A DNA stretch of 64,000 nt from Scalesia atractyloides (taxonomy: Eukaryota > Streptophyta > Magnoliopsida > Asterales > Asteraceae): contig CAMTDV010000009.1 in NCBI GenBank assembly GCA_947069175.1, positions 10,611,663-10,675,662 of the forward strand, given 5' to 3'. Under the pieces are notes generated by a model that saw only the letters and a program-made list of their open reading frames with translations, did not search any database and had not been told where the DNA came from. Both the position numbers and the translations under genes were made by a program. Of the stretch, positions 22,212 to 34,448 are shown piece by piece. Each line of letters opens with the position of its first letter. The first letter of the stretch is position 1.

Positions 22212-22290
22212 CCGGTTTGCAGGGAGCCGGATCGAACTCGGGTCCTTCGGTTTGTAAGCGCACAGCCCAACCAGTTGGGCTGTGTGTCTT
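22212..22290 (-). other. tRNA-like module 2 in LTR 1
   Basis: Minus-strand D-arm CAGCCCAACTGGTTGGGCTG (stem AGCCC/GGGCT), then GAGTTCGATCC as T loop and B box. A T-run (TTTT) lies about 12 nt downstream, suitable for Pol III termination. It shares the leader GACACACAG with modules 1 and 3, which start about 165-170 bp apart, so the three look like an old tandem series. Confidence 0.62.
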
Positions 22291-22384
22291 ATCTGTTTAA
22301 CTTACGGTTTATATTAATCTTATAAACAAACTGGAATCTGTTCTGATTCAGTTTTAAAAAGAATGGTTTTAATTCGGAAAGTCG

Positions 22385-22460
22385 GTGCGTTTGTATGGTT
22401 CGAACTCGTGACGTGCGCTATGTGTTTGCACACAGTCCACCGCTGGACTGTGTGTCTAAC
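22385..22460 (-). other. tRNA-like module 3 in LTR 1
   Basis: Minus-strand leader GGGTTAGACACACAG, D-arm CAGTCCAGCGGTGGACTG with a perfect stem, and GAGTTCGAACC as T loop and B box. TTTTT follows about 40 nt downstream. Confidence 0.62.
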
Positions 22461-23320
22461 CCGGTTTAATATTCAATTTATATTATACTTATACACAACG
22501 TCGACTTCGTCTTCTTCATTCAAAGACACAGAACAACGATATTCGACTGTTCTTGTTAAAATCGTTCGTCGAACATTTTATTGATTGAATTGTAATGGAT
22601 AAAAGAGTTAAGGAATCGAAAGTACCGAACAGACTGATTTTCTCAGAACTCCGGCAATGGTCGTCGGCTCTGATTTGTGAATTCTGTCTGGATGAATCAA
22701 TTAACAGTTTTGATCGATGAGTTGTGAAATTGAGTTACTAAACAAGGATTATCAGAGGGTTTAGATGATTGTACCGATTCACAGCGTGATTTCGGAAATT
22801 TCCAGAAATTTTCCGGCAAGTGCAGAATATCCGGCAACGTCGTCTGGGGATTGATTCTGGTTGATGGATTGAAGTTAGTTATAAGTCTAACAATGGATTG
22901 AAAACGAAAGAGTCGAGAAATTTACCGATTTGATGTATGTCTCGGTTTCCGGCGAATGTCCGGCAATTGCAGAATATCTCCGGCGAGTGTAATTGCTTCG
23001 AGAAATTGTGCGATTTTGAGCGAAAAGATTACCAGAGACTTGGGTGTGTATTTATAGGGAAGAATCAAGATGAACTGGGTCTGAATATGGTCTTGATTAG
23101 TGGTCAAGACTTTTTCCGGTGGTTATGACTGAGATCGCGGGATTAGACATCGGTTATAACCGACGTCGATGTTAATACATGCGTTTAGTCAAAGGAAACC
23201 GTCGATAATTGGCGAAATCGTCGGTATTTCCGGCGAGTGCGAATTGGGCGCACTGATTCACTGGGTTTGATTTAGAGTTTCAATATAAGTATTAATTGTT
23301 TCATTATATCAACAAACAAG

Positions 23321-23390
23321 TCAAGAGGCGGAGTGGTGAGATGTGTGTTGGTTGTTTCTTCCGGCTGACCCGGGTTCGAAACCCGAAAGT
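23321..23390 (+). other. tRNA-like module 4 in LTR 1, antisense to the element
   Basis: Plus-strand GGCGGAGTGGTGAGATG resembles a Ser/Leu-type A box. CCCGGGTTCGAAACCCG forms a perfect T stem and loop with the B box. TTTTCTTTTTTT begins just three bases after the module, a strong Pol III-type stop. Opposite in direction to modules 1-3. Confidence 0.65.
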
Positions 23391-23877
23391 CTATTTTCTT
23401 TTTTTATTTACTTTATTTTTACTTTTTAATAATTATAGTTTTTAAATTCCAAATTGTTTATTAATTATCTATTGTTTAAAATTAAAATTAATCATAAATA
23501 CGCAACGAAATTTTTAACTGGATGTTCGGTTAATAAACGAAGCGGGTTTCGGAAACCCGTTTTTTGACGGATGTTACAGTATCCCCTACTTTTAGAAATT
23601 TCGTCCCGAAATTTAAGTAGTAGTGGTATATTTGACTTGGAGGGAGGATGTTTTAATTTGACAATTACATAATTAGAAGAGGGTGAGAGTTTAAATCTTA
23701 TTTGAGGCGGTAACGTTCCTAGTAAGGGTTGAATACCCTTCTACAGGAATCGCTTTTTGATGCCTAAGATAAGGAATATTGATAAACAGAGTTGATTGGC
23801 TAGGTATGATCTCATGCACAAGAGTTTTGAGAGAATCGATACGTTTGGAAAGAAAATGTTATATCCTAAAACAAAAC

Positions 23878-24640
23878 TTCTACCACTAAAACCTACATGG
23901 AACCTCTCATAACCGCCTGACAATGCCTCTGATCCTTTGGCAAGAATACTTATATATAGGAAGTACCAGCGGCGTATCCACCATATTTTTGTCAAATTTA
24001 CATTGGCTTTATCAGTAAGTTATGATTAGTTTTATGTGACTCTAGAACATAAACAAACACAACAACCAAAGCTTGAGTCTTAAATCAGAAAGTATACATG
24101 TTTGAATGATAACAGTACCTCTCTCGTTTGTTATGATGAAGAGGTTAGTCTATGTAGAAGTGAGACACAACCCAACTTCTTTGAATGATGAGATTGAAAT
24201 ACGTTGAGATGTATGATGATATGAATGCTAAAATCAGTGAGTATAAAACAAACTTCAACCATGACATTACTAAATCCTACATGGAACTTCTCATAACCGC
24301 CTGACAATGCCTCTGATCCTTTGGCAAGAATACTTATATATAGGAAGTACCAGCGGCGTATCCACCATATTCTTGTCAAATTTTCATTGGCTTTATCAGT
24401 AAATTATGATTAGTTCTATGTGACTCTAAAACATAAACAAGCACAACAACCAAAAGTTGAGTCTCAAATCTGAAGGTATACATGATTGAATGATGATAGT
24501 ACCTCTCTCGTTTGTTATGATGAAGGGGTTAGTCAAGGTAAAAGTGAGACACAACCCAGCTTCTTTAAATGATGAGACTGAGATACGTCGTGAGGTATGA
24601 TGATATGAATGTTAAATCAATGAGTATAAAACAAAACTGA
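23878..24640. repeat. ~385-bp tandem duplication downstream of gag, internal region 1
   Basis: A unit around CTACATGGAAC and CGCCTGACAATGCCTCTGAT through AAGTGAGACACAACCCA occurs twice with a few per cent visible differences. It creates two look-alike minus-strand frames that share a WWIRRWYFLYISILAKG peptide; these are repeat shadows, not genes. Confidence 0.85.
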
Positions 24641-24771
24641 AATAGTAATTCGCATTAAGATTCTTGGATAAATTTCCAATTTATAATTGAGATACGTGAA
24701 GATTGAGATAATATCAAGAAAACATAAAAACTAAGCGGTTGGAGTTGAATCTTGATTTTTGGTGAAGAAAA

Positions 24772-26124
24772 CTAGTTGGGTGGTTCGTTTGGGCCGTTAA
24801 TATCTTCAACAGGATTGGCGTTGATGTTGTAAGCTATTCCTCTTGCTGGTGGCCTAGTGGTTAGGTTTTCTTGATTTGCTTGGTTAACTGGGTTTGCTTG
24901 AGCTTGGGCGTTTATGATGTTAACCAATCGAGGGCATGTGTTTCTAAAGTGGGTAGGGTCGCCGCAATTAAAACAAGCTCGAACATATGGAAACATGGGG
25001 TATTGGGGTTGTTGATATGTTTGGATCATGTTTTGAGTAAGGGGTGAGGTTTGGTTTTGAGAGGTACGGCAAACCTTGCTCAAATGACCATAGCGTCCAC
25101 AATTCGCACATAGTCGACAAGGTAAGGTAGATGGATGGTGATAAAAACAGGTGTTGCATTGAGGGTGAGGTCCAAAGTAAGGTTTCTTAATTGGGTAAGT
25201 TGAGTTGGGTGCTACTTGAGTGATTGGGATAGCTTGGAGGGGTATGGCTTGTGAAGTTGGTTGATTGTGTTGGGTGACAGTGAAAATTTGCCCATCTCAT
25301 TTTCTCTTAGAAATGGGTTGTGAAGAGGATTCGGTTCGGGTGGAGTTTGAGGTTTCGGTTGATGTTTTATCCTTCTTCTTCTCCTCCGTGAAGTCTTTAT
25401 TACGTATGCGGTTTTCGGTGAGCTCTGTAGCTAACTCCATTGCTGCTTCCAAAGTTGCAGGTGTGGTACTTATTACAGAGTCTTGAATTTTTGAAGGAAG
25501 ACCTCAAATGTAGTGCTCGATCAAACGGTAGAGGGGAGTGAACAAGTTGGGGACCATCTGATTCAACTCGAGAAATCTCTTGTTGTATGTAGTGTGGTTG
25601 CCCTCTTTTTGTTTCAAAGAATAGAACTCATCCTCTAATTTCTTGATTTCGCTTCTTGGACAGAAACGTCTTGTCATGATCTCTTTCAGCTCTTCCCAAG
25701 TCAAAGTCATAACATTCTCAGCACCTCGTTTGGCCTTCTCTGTATTCCACCATATAAGTGCTATTCCAAGCAACCGACCGGTAGCATATCGCACCTTGCG
25801 ATCATCGGGGCAATCGCAATTTAGAAAAGTGTTTTCCATTTCCTCAAACCAATGGAGAAGAGCGGTGACACCTTCAGTCCCTTCGTATTTTGGAGGGTCG
25901 CAGGATTTGAAATGCTTGAAGGTGCATTTAGTGGTATTTGGGGGAGGGTTGATAACATTTTGATCTTCTTGATTGATTGGGTTGACGGGATTAGCGGTAA
26001 GGGCTTGTTGAACTTGAACTACAATGTTGGGTATTACGGCAGTCATTTGTTGAGCGATTTGGGCAGCCATGCGCTCGCGGGCTTTTCCTGATCTCATCTT
26101 CCTACGAGCGAGACTAGAAGACAT
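24772..26124 (-). pseudogene. gag of the three-LTR element, copy 1, with two nonsense codons
   Basis: One reading frame of 451 codons. The start MSSSLARRKMRSGKARERMA is followed by the Ty3/gypsy gag capsid core (YEGTEGVTALLHWFEEMENTF, ALIWWNTEKAKRG, EELKEIMTRRFCP). Codon 207 (25504-25506) is TGA in EHYI*GLPSK, where gypsy relatives usually have Arg, so CGA to TGA is likely. Codon 276 (25297-25299) is TGA. The frame then resumes with two zinc knuckles, CANCGRYGHLSKVC and CFNCGDPTHFRNTC. Gag would package the element RNA. Both stops recur in copy 2, so the gene was dead before the tandem duplication. Confidence 0.88.
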
Positions 26125-27437
26125 CTACAAGGAATACGTATCAAGAGTATGAGTTGGACGTTTTAGGGGTCATGTGTTGTATTTAGGAATGAAAATAAAT
26201 ATAGAATAATAAATCTACTACATCCATAGGATGTCTTGGGCTTTGCTCGTAATTGGGCCTTGCATGCCGCCATACTTCACCTTCGTAATCATGTGGGCCC
26301 CATGATTACCGGGTCTTTCATATGGTTCGCATGTGTTAGCCTGGTAACGTACACTAAAACCCGGAGAAAACCGAGAAATATGTATGTAACGTATGATATT
26401 CGGATCCAGGTGTGGACACGGTGACACCTCAAAGTGGGGTTAGTTCGAACGACGTTTGGTGTGGCATGCTTTGGCCTAATAGGTCCTTCGTACTCTCATC
26501 GTTAGTCCCCAGGTAGGCAAACTGGTCCATTATATTAGATTTATACGAATGCCAACCTAGACAGGACGTTCCGACTACCGGTACTTGTACCCTTACGGTT
26601 ACTACATGCCCGTCGTAGAACTCACTTTGATGAGATTGAGAAATGAAAAAAAATGCGACAAAATCTTGAATAACCGAAGTATGAAGATGATTTAAATATG
26701 TGAACCTTGAAATATGCGTGATGAATGTATATGTAAGCATGTTATGTTTGACTATAAGTATAACTCATTAAGTATCACACAAAATGATAGTGGGAGTGTT
26801 TGCATGCGTTTGTATATGTAATAAATACGAAACAAATAAACATCATGAGTTTGCATGTAACCACATAAACAATTAAAATTTAATCAACTATAGTATAGGC
26901 TCTAAGGGTCTAATAACCTATCCTATATCCCTATAGTCAAAAGCTCTGATACCAATCTGTCACACCCCGACCCGCAGCGGAAAAAGGTGATCGGGGCATG
27001 ATTGGGTTTTCATCAAAGCTCATGACATTTATTAAAATGTTTCATATTTATTGTTACAATTTAAAGGAGATCATACAATCAAATCATACAAGTACAACAT
27101 GTTCTATACATCTTTCTAGACTTCATTATTTTTCTTCTAAGGCAATTTCCTATGTGTTCCTTGCTTCATCCTGTCCACCTGTATCATGTGTAAAAATGGT
27201 TTTTGGGTCAACAAAAAGTTGGCGAGTGAACCTTGTTAAAAACATTTGTTACTGATTTCTTGTTGTATTTAATATGGAAAAATTGTGCAATAATCATATG
27301 TGAGCAAACGTATATAATCAAACAAACACAAACCACCTTGAATGAGTATATGACATGAATGATAATGTGTATGTTGGCAACGTCACGTTCCGCTCATAGG
27401 TAATGGGGAACGGACGAGCCTATGATGATGTATGTGA

Positions 27438-27466
27438 GATCAAGGCTCAATCAAACGGAGCCGATC
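27438..27466. other. conserved LTR stem-loop (LTR 2)
   Basis: Identical in all 29 positions to the LTR 1 copy. Confidence 0.7.
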
Positions 27467-27978
27467 GTATGTTGGCAACGCCACGTTCCGCTCATAGGTA
27501 ATGGGGAACAGTTCCGCTCATATGTAATGGGGAACAGACGAGCCTATGATGATGTATGTACTGAAAATGATAAATTTAATCTAAACATTAACCACACAAA
27601 CAATTGATACATATTGGATACACATTTGATCATGGATATGATGGGTGCACAAGTGTTTAAAGGTAATAAATAATAAGCGACACATGATACACCCCAAAAT
27701 GTGATTAAAACGGGGAATTGGTAGAGATTCACTCACATTGGGTGCGTTCTTTTGATGATGTTGGATGCGCACGAGTTTTGAGATTTGATCGACGAGAGAA
27801 AACTAACCTAAAATATTAACGAAATGGTTCGGTAAATAAGTGGATTTTATTAACAATTTTAATAGAATTTTTTGATTTATTTTTGTGAGTTTAAGGTCAT
27901 TTTCTAACTTTAAAAATATTATTTTTAAGTATTTTTAATTGATTTTTAAATTAAATAAATAAATAAAAATATAAAAAA

Positions 27979-28024
27979 ATGTTGACTTTTTGTTGACCGG
28001 TCCGTTGACCGGACCGTTGACCGG
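27979..28024 (+). promoter_or_regulatory. W-box core cluster in LTR 2
   Basis: Four TTGAC cores, three as TTGACC. The spacing differs from LTR 1 because this part follows the LTR 3 haplotype. Confidence 0.42.
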
Positions 28025-28039
28025 ACGGACAGTGGTAAT

Positions 28040-28455
28040 TGGTGTGCTGAGTGAGGTTCGAACCCGGGACCTCTCGTACGCGTGCACGCAGCTCTACCAA
28101 CTGAGCTATGTGTCTAACCCAAAATAATCTGTGTTTTAATTATATATATACAAATTAAATGTTAATTTATTTGGTTTATATTAAAAGGTTTTAAAATGGT
28201 CGAACCGGTTTGCAGGGAGCCGGATCGAACTCGGGTCCTTCCGGTTTGTAAGCGCACAGCCCAACCAGTTGGGCTGTGTGTCTTATCTGTTTAACTTACG
28301 GTTTATATTAATCTTATAAACAAACTGGAATCTGTTCTGATTCAGTTTTAAAAAGAATGGTTTTAATTCGGAAAGTCGGTGCGTTTGTATGGTTCGAACT
28401 CGTGACGTGCGCTATGTGTTTGCACACAGTCCACCGCTGGACTGTGTGTCTAACC
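28040..28455 (-). other. tRNA-like modules 1-3 in LTR 2
   Basis: Modules at about 28040-28120, 28205-28287 and 28380-28455. Module 1 here has GGTTCGAACCCGGG and an intact GCGTGCACGC palindrome. The LTR 3-to-LTR 1 switch falls inside module 2. Confidence 0.6.
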
Positions 28456-29315
28456 CGGTTTAATATTCAATTTATATTATACTTATACACAACGTCGACT
28501 TCGTCTTCTTCATTCAAAGACACAGAACAACGATATTCGACTGTTCTTGTTAAAATCGTTCGTCGAACATTTTATTGATTGAATTGTAATGGATAAAAAG
28601 AGTTAAGGAATCGAAAGTACCGAACAGACTGATTTTCTCAGAACTCCGGCAATGGTCGTCGGCTCTGATTTGTGAATTCTGTCTGGATGAATCAATTAAC
28701 AGTTTTGATCGATGAGTTGTGAAATTGAGTTACTAAACAAGGATTATCAGAGGGTTTAGATGATTGTACCGATTCACAGCGTGATTTCGGAAATTTCCAG
28801 AAATTTTCCGGCAAGTGCAGAATATCCGGCAACGTCGTCTGGGGATTGATTCTGGTTGATGGATTGAAGTTAGTTATAAGTCTAACAATGGATTGAAAAC
28901 GAAAGAGTCGAGAAATTTACCGATTTGATGTATGTCTCGGTTTCCGGCGAATGTCCGGCAATTGCAGAATATCTCCGGCGAGTGTAATTGCTTCGAGAAA
29001 TTGTGCGATTTTGAGCGAAAAGATTACCAGAGACTTGGGTGTGTATTTATAGGGAAGAATCAAGATGAACTGGGTCTGAATATGGTCTTGATTAGTGGTC
29101 AAGACTTTTTCCGGTGGTTATGACTGAGATCGCGGGATTAGACATCGGTTATAACCGACGTCGATGTTAATACATGCGTTTAGTCAAAGGAAACCGTCGA
29201 TAATTGGCGAAATCGTCGGTATTTCCGGCGAGTGCGAATTGGGCGCACTGATTCACTGGGTTTGATTTAGAGTTTCAATATAAGTATTAATTGTTTCATT
29301 ATATCAACAAACAAG

Positions 29316-29384
29316 TCAAGAGGCGGAGTGGTGAGATGTGTGTTGGTTGTTTCTTCCGGCTGACCCGGGTTCGAAACCCGAAAG
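29316..29384 (+). other. tRNA-like module 4 in LTR 2
   Basis: Same as in LTR 1, with the T-run directly downstream. Confidence 0.62.
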
Positions 29385-29571
29385 TCTATTTTCTTTTTTT
29401 ATTTACTTTATTTTTACTTTTTAATAATTATAGTTTTTAAATTCCAAATTGTTTATTAATTATCTATTGTTTAAAATTAAAATTAATCAAAATACGCAAC
29501 GAAATTTTTAACTGGATGTTCGGTTAATAAACGAAGGGGTTTCGGAAACCCGTTTTTTGACGGATGTTACA

Positions 29572-32500
29572 GTATCCCCTACTTTTAGAAATTTCGTCCC
29601 GAAATTTAAGTAGTAGTGGTATATTTGACTTGGAGGGAGGATGTTTTAATTTGACAATTACATAATTAGAAGAGGGTGAGAGTTTAAATCTTATTTGAGG
29701 CGGTAACGTTCCTAGTAAGGGTTGAATACCCTTCTACAGGAATCGCTTTTTGATGCCTAAGATAAGGAATATTGATAAACAGAGTTGATTGGCTAGGTAT
29801 GATCTCATGCACAAGAGTTTTGAGAGAATCGATACGTTTGGAAAGAAAATGTTATATCCTAAAACAAAACTTCTACCACTAAAACCTACATGGAACCTCT
29901 CATAACCGCCTGACAATGCCTCTGATCCTTTGGCAAGAATACTTATATATAGGAAGTACCAGCGGCGTATCCACCATATTTTTGTCAAATTTACATTGGC
30001 TTTATCAGTAAGTTATGATTAGTTTTATGTGACTCTAGAACATAAACAAACACAACAACCAAAGCTTGAGTCTTAAATCAGAAAGTATACATGTTTGAAT
30101 GATAACAGTACCTCTCTCGTTTGTTATGATGAAGAGGTTAGTCTATGTAGAAGTGAGACACAACCCAACTTCTTTGAATGATGAGATTGAAATACGTTGA
30201 GATGTATGATGATATGAATGCTAAAATCAGTGAGTATAAAACAAACTTCAACCATGACATTACTAAATCCTACATGGAACTTCTCATAACCGCCTGACAA
30301 TGCCTCTGATCCTTTGGCAAGAATACTTATATATAGGAAGTACCAGCGGCGTATCCACCATATTCTTGTCAAATTTTCATTGGCTTTATCAGTAAATTAT
30401 GATTAGTTCTATGTGACTCTAAAACATAAACAAGCACAACAACCAAAAGTTGAGTCTCAAATCTGAAGGTATACATGATTGAATGATGATAGTACCTCTC
30501 TCGTTTGTTATGATGAAGGGGTTAGTCAAGGTAAAAGTGAGACACAACCCAGCTTCTTTAAATGATGAGACTGAGATACGTCGTGAGGTATGATGATATG
30601 AATGTTAAATCAATGAGTATAAAACAAAACTGAAATAGTAATTCGCATTAAGATTCTTGGATAAATTTCCAATTTATAATTGAGATACGTGAAGATTGAG
30701 ATAATATCAAGAAAACATAAAAACTAAGCGGTTGGAGTTGAATCTTGATTTTTGGTGAAGAAAACTAGTTGGGTGGTTCGTTTGGGCCGTTAATATCTTC
30801 AACAGGATTGGCGTTGATGTTGTAAGCTATTCCTCTTGCTGGTGGCCTAGTGGTTAGGTTTTCTTGATTTGCTTGGTTAACTGGGTTTGCTTGAGCTTGG
30901 GCGTTTATGATGTTAACCAATCGAGGGCATGTGTTTCTAAAGTGGGTAGGGTCGCCGCAATTAAAACAAGCTCGAACATATGGAAACATGGGGTATTGGG
31001 GTTGTTGATATGTTTGGATCATGTTTTGAGTAAGGGGTGAGGTTTGGTTTTGAGAGGTACGGCAAACCTTGCTCAAATGACCATAGCGTCCACAATTCGC
31101 ACATAGTCGACAAGGTAAGGTAGATGGATGGTGATAAAAACAGGTGTTGCATTGAGGGTGAGGTCCAAAGTAAGGTTTCTTAATTGGGTAAGTTGAGTTG
31201 GGTGCTACTTGAGTGATTGGGATAGCTTGGAGGGGTATGGCTTGTGAAGTTGGTTGATTGTGTTGGGTGACAGTGAAAATTTGCCCATCTCATTTTCTCT
31301 TAGAAATGGGTTGTGAAGAGGATTCGGTTCGGGTGGAGTTTGAGGTTTCGGTTGATGTTTTATCCTTCTTCTTCTCCTCCGTGAAGTCTTTATTACGTAT
31401 GCGGTTTTCGGTGAGCTCTGTAGCTAACTCCATTGCTGCTTCCAAAGTTGCAGGTGTGGTACTTATTACAGAGTCTTGAATTTTTGAAGGAAGACCTCAA
31501 ATGTAGTGCTCGATCAAACGGTAGAGGGGAGTGAACAAGTTGGGGACCATCTGATTCAACTCGAGAAATCTCTTGTTGTATGTAGTGTGGTTGCCCTCTT
31601 TTTGTTTCAAAGAATAGAACTCATCCTCTAATTTCTTGATTTCGCTTCTTGGACAGAAACGTCTTGTCATGATCTCTTTCAGCTCTTCCCAAGTCAAAGT
31701 CATAACATTCTCAGCACCTCGTTTGGCCTTCTCTGTATTCCACCATATAAGTGCTATTCCAAGCAACCGACCGGTAGCATATCGCACCTTGCGATCATCG
31801 GGGCAATCGCAATTTAGAAAAGTGTTTTCCATTTCCTCAAACCAATGGAGAAGAGCGGTGACACCTTCAGTCCCTTCGTATTTTGGAGGGTCGCAGGATT
31901 TGAAATGCTTGAAGGTGCATTTAGTGGTATTTGGGGGAGGGTTGATAACATTTTGATCTTCTTGATTGATTGGGTTGACGGGATTAGCGGTAAGGGCTTG
32001 TTGAACTTGAACTACAATGTTGGGTATTACGGCAGTCATTTGTTGAGCGATTTGGGCAGCCATGCGCTCGCGGGCTTTTCCTGATCTCATCTTCCTACGA
32101 GCGAGACTAGAAGACATCTACAAGGAATACGTATCAAGAGTATGAGTTGGACGTTTTAGGGGTCATGTGTTGTATTTAGGAATGAAAATAAATATAGAAT
32201 AATAAATCTACTACATCCATAGGATGTCTTGGGCTTTGCTCGTAATTGGGCCTTGCATGCCGCCATACTTCACCTTCGTAATCATGTGGGCCCCCATGAT
32301 TACCGGGTCTTTCATATGGTTCGCATGTGTTAGCCTGGTAACGTACACTAAAACCCGGAGAAAACCGAGAAATATGTATGTAACGTATGATATTCGGATC
32401 CAGGTGTGGACACGGTGACACCTCAAAGTGGGGTTAGTTCGAACGACGTTTGGTGTGGCATGCTTTGGCCTAATAGGTCCTTCGTACTCTCATCGTTAGT

Positions 32501-32951
32501 CCCCAGGTAGGCAAACTGGTCCATTATATTAGATTTATACGAATGCCAACCTAGACAGGACGTTCCGACTACCGGTACTTGTACCCTTACGGTTACTACA
32601 TGCCCGTCGTAGAACTCACTTTGATGAGATTGAGAAATGAAAAAAAATGCGACAAAATCTTGAATAACCGAAGTATGAAGATGATTTAAATATGTGAACC
32701 TTGAAATATGCGTGATGAATGTATATGTAAGCATGTTATGTTTGACTATAAGTATAACTCATTAAGTATCACACAAAATGATAGTGGGAGTGTTTGCATG
32801 CGTTTGTATATGTAATAAATACGAAACAAATAAACATCATGAGTTTGCATGTAACCACATAAACAATTAAAATTTAATCAACTATAGTATAGGCTCTAAG
32901 GGTCTAATAACCTATCCTATATCCCTATAGTCAAAAGCTCTGATACCAATC
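29572..32951 (-). mobile_element. internal region 2 of the three-LTR element
   Basis: Almost identical to internal region 1. The clearest difference I saw is one extra C in GGGCCCCC near 32291. PBS at 32937-32948. It carries the same downstream tandem duplication at about 29871-30632. Confidence 0.9.
30765..32117 (-). pseudogene. gag of the three-LTR element, copy 2
   Basis: Same 451-codon frame as copy 1. The 206-residue N-terminal part and the 103-residue C-terminal part translate identically, and the two TGA codons sit at the same places (31497-31499 and 31290-31292). The identity, including the lesions, supports recent in-place duplication rather than two insertions. Confidence 0.88.
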
Positions 32952-33431
32952 TGTCACACCCCGACCCGCAGCGGAAAAAGGTGATCGGGGCATGATTGGG
33001 TTTTCATCAAAGCTCATGACATTTATTAAAATGTTTCATATTTATTGTTACAATTTAAAGGAGATCATACAATCAAATCATACAAGTACAACATGTTCTA
33101 TACATCTTTCTAGACTTCATTATTTTTCTTCTAAGGCAATTTCCTATGTGTTCCTTGCTTCATCCTGTCCACCTGTATCATGTGTAAAAATGGTTTTTGG
33201 GTCAACAAAAAGTTGGCGAGTGAACCTTGTTAAAAACATTTGTTACTGATTTCTTGTTGTATTTAATATGGAAAAATTGTGCAATAATCATATGTGAGCA
33301 AACGTATATAATCAAACAAACACAAACCACCTTGAATGAGTATATGACATGAATGATAATGTGTATGTTGGCAACGTCACGTTCCGCTCATAGGTAATGG
33401 GGAACGGACGAGCCTATGATGATGTATGTGA

Positions 33432-33460
33432 GATCAAGGCTCAATCAAACGGAGCCGATC
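33432..33460. other. conserved LTR stem-loop (LTR 3)
   Basis: Identical in all 29 positions to the copies in LTR 1 and LTR 2. Confidence 0.7.
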
Positions 33461-34029
33461 GTATGTTGGCAACGCCACGTTCCGCTCATAGGTAATGGGG
33501 AACAGTTCCGCTCATATGTAATGGGGAACAGACGAGCCTATGATGATGTATGTACTGAAAATGATAAATTTAATCTAAACATTAACCACACAAACAATTG
33601 ATACATATTGGATACACATTTGATCATGGATATGATGGGTGCACAAGTGTTTAAAGGTAATAAATAATAAGCGACACATGATACACCCCAAAATGTGATT
33701 AAAACGGGGAATTGGTAGAGATTCACTCACATTGGGTGCGTTCTTTTGATGATGTTGGATGCGCACGAGTTTTGAGATTTGATCGACGAGAGAAAACTAA
33801 CCTAAAATATTAACGAAATGGTTCGGTAAATAAGTGGATTTTATTAACAATTTTAATAGAATTTTTTGATTTATTTTTGTGAGTTTAAGGTCATTTTCTA
33901 ACTTTAAAAATATTATTTTTAAGTATTTTTAATTGATTTTTAAATTAAATAAATAAATAAAAATATAAAAAAATGTTGACTTTTTGTTGACCGGTCCGTT
34001 GACCGGACCGTTGACCGGACGGACAGTGG

Positions 34030-34448
34030 TAATTGGTGTGCTGAGTGAGGTTCGAACCCGGGACCTCTCGTACGCGTGCACGCAGCTCTACCAACTGAGC
34101 TATGTGTCTAACCCAAAATAATCTGTGTTTTAATTATATATATACAAATTAAATGTTAATTTATTTGGTTTATATTAAAAGGTTTTAAAATGGTCGAACC
34201 GGTTTGCAGGGAGCCGGATCGAACTCGGGTCCTTCCGGTTTTTAAGCGCACAGCCCAACCAGTTGGGCTGTGTGTCTTATCTGTTTAACTTACGGTTTAT
34301 ATTAATCTTAAAAACAAACTGGAATTTGTTCTGATTCAGTTTTAAAAAGAATGGTTTTAATTCGGAAAGTCGGTGCGTTTGTATGGTTCGAACTCGTGAC
34401 GTGCGCTATGTGTTTGCACACAGTCCACCGCTGGACTGTGTGTCTAAC
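34030..34448 (-). other. tRNA-like modules 1-3 in LTR 3
   Basis: Modules at about 34030-34112, 34198-34280 and 34374-34448. All three A-box/B-box pairs are kept. Confidence 0.6.

Larger units (their letters stand above)
20963..23578 (-). repeat. LTR 1 (left) of the three-LTR element
   Basis: 2616 bp. Its private bases include GATGATCGGAGCATG near 20990, AACCAAACAAACAA near 21594 and CACTAGCTCT near 22091. It differs from LTR 3 at dozens of positions, so the original insertion is not very recent. It carries a stem-loop, a W-box cluster and four tRNA-like modules, annotated separately. Confidence 0.93.
23579..26957 (-). mobile_element. internal region 1 of the three-LTR element
   Basis: Contains, in element sense from the right: PBS at 26943-26954 (TGGTATCAGAGC, an exact match to the usual initiator tRNA-Met site), a leader of about 830 bp, the gag pseudogene, a non-coding tail with a tandem duplication, and a purine tract (AAAAGTAGGGGATAC) beside LTR 1. 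No RT, integrase or protease motif was found in any frame. Confidence 0.88.
26958..29571 (-). repeat. LTR 2 (middle), recombinant
   Basis: 2614 bp. Up to about 28242 its variable bases agree with LTR 3 (GGTGATCGGGGCATG, AACCACACAAACAA, GAATTTTTTGATT, the TTGACCGGTCCGTTGACC block, CACGCAGCTC, TTCCGG). From 28248 on they agree with LTR 1 (TTTGTAAG, AATCTGTTC, GTACCGATTC, AGTTATAAG, AAAGTCTATT). One exception is an extra A in a run near 28600 that matches LTR 3, and LTR 2 has private changes near 29490 and 29536. Confidence 0.92.

Noticed and set aside
22047..22460. Genuine nuclear tRNA genes
   Set aside because: No complete acceptor stem or clear anticodon arm could be drawn, T stems are partly unpaired, and the blocks recur inside LTRs; called tRNA-like only.
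23741..24379. Two similar minus-strand frames with a WWIRRWYFLYISILAKG peptide, as a small gene family
   Set aside because: They lie in the non-coding tail of the gag-only element and arise from a ~385-bp tandem duplication; no domain or start context.
25643..26091. Plus-strand frames opposite gag (also 31636-32084)
   Set aside because: Antisense shadows of the gag frame, without known domain.
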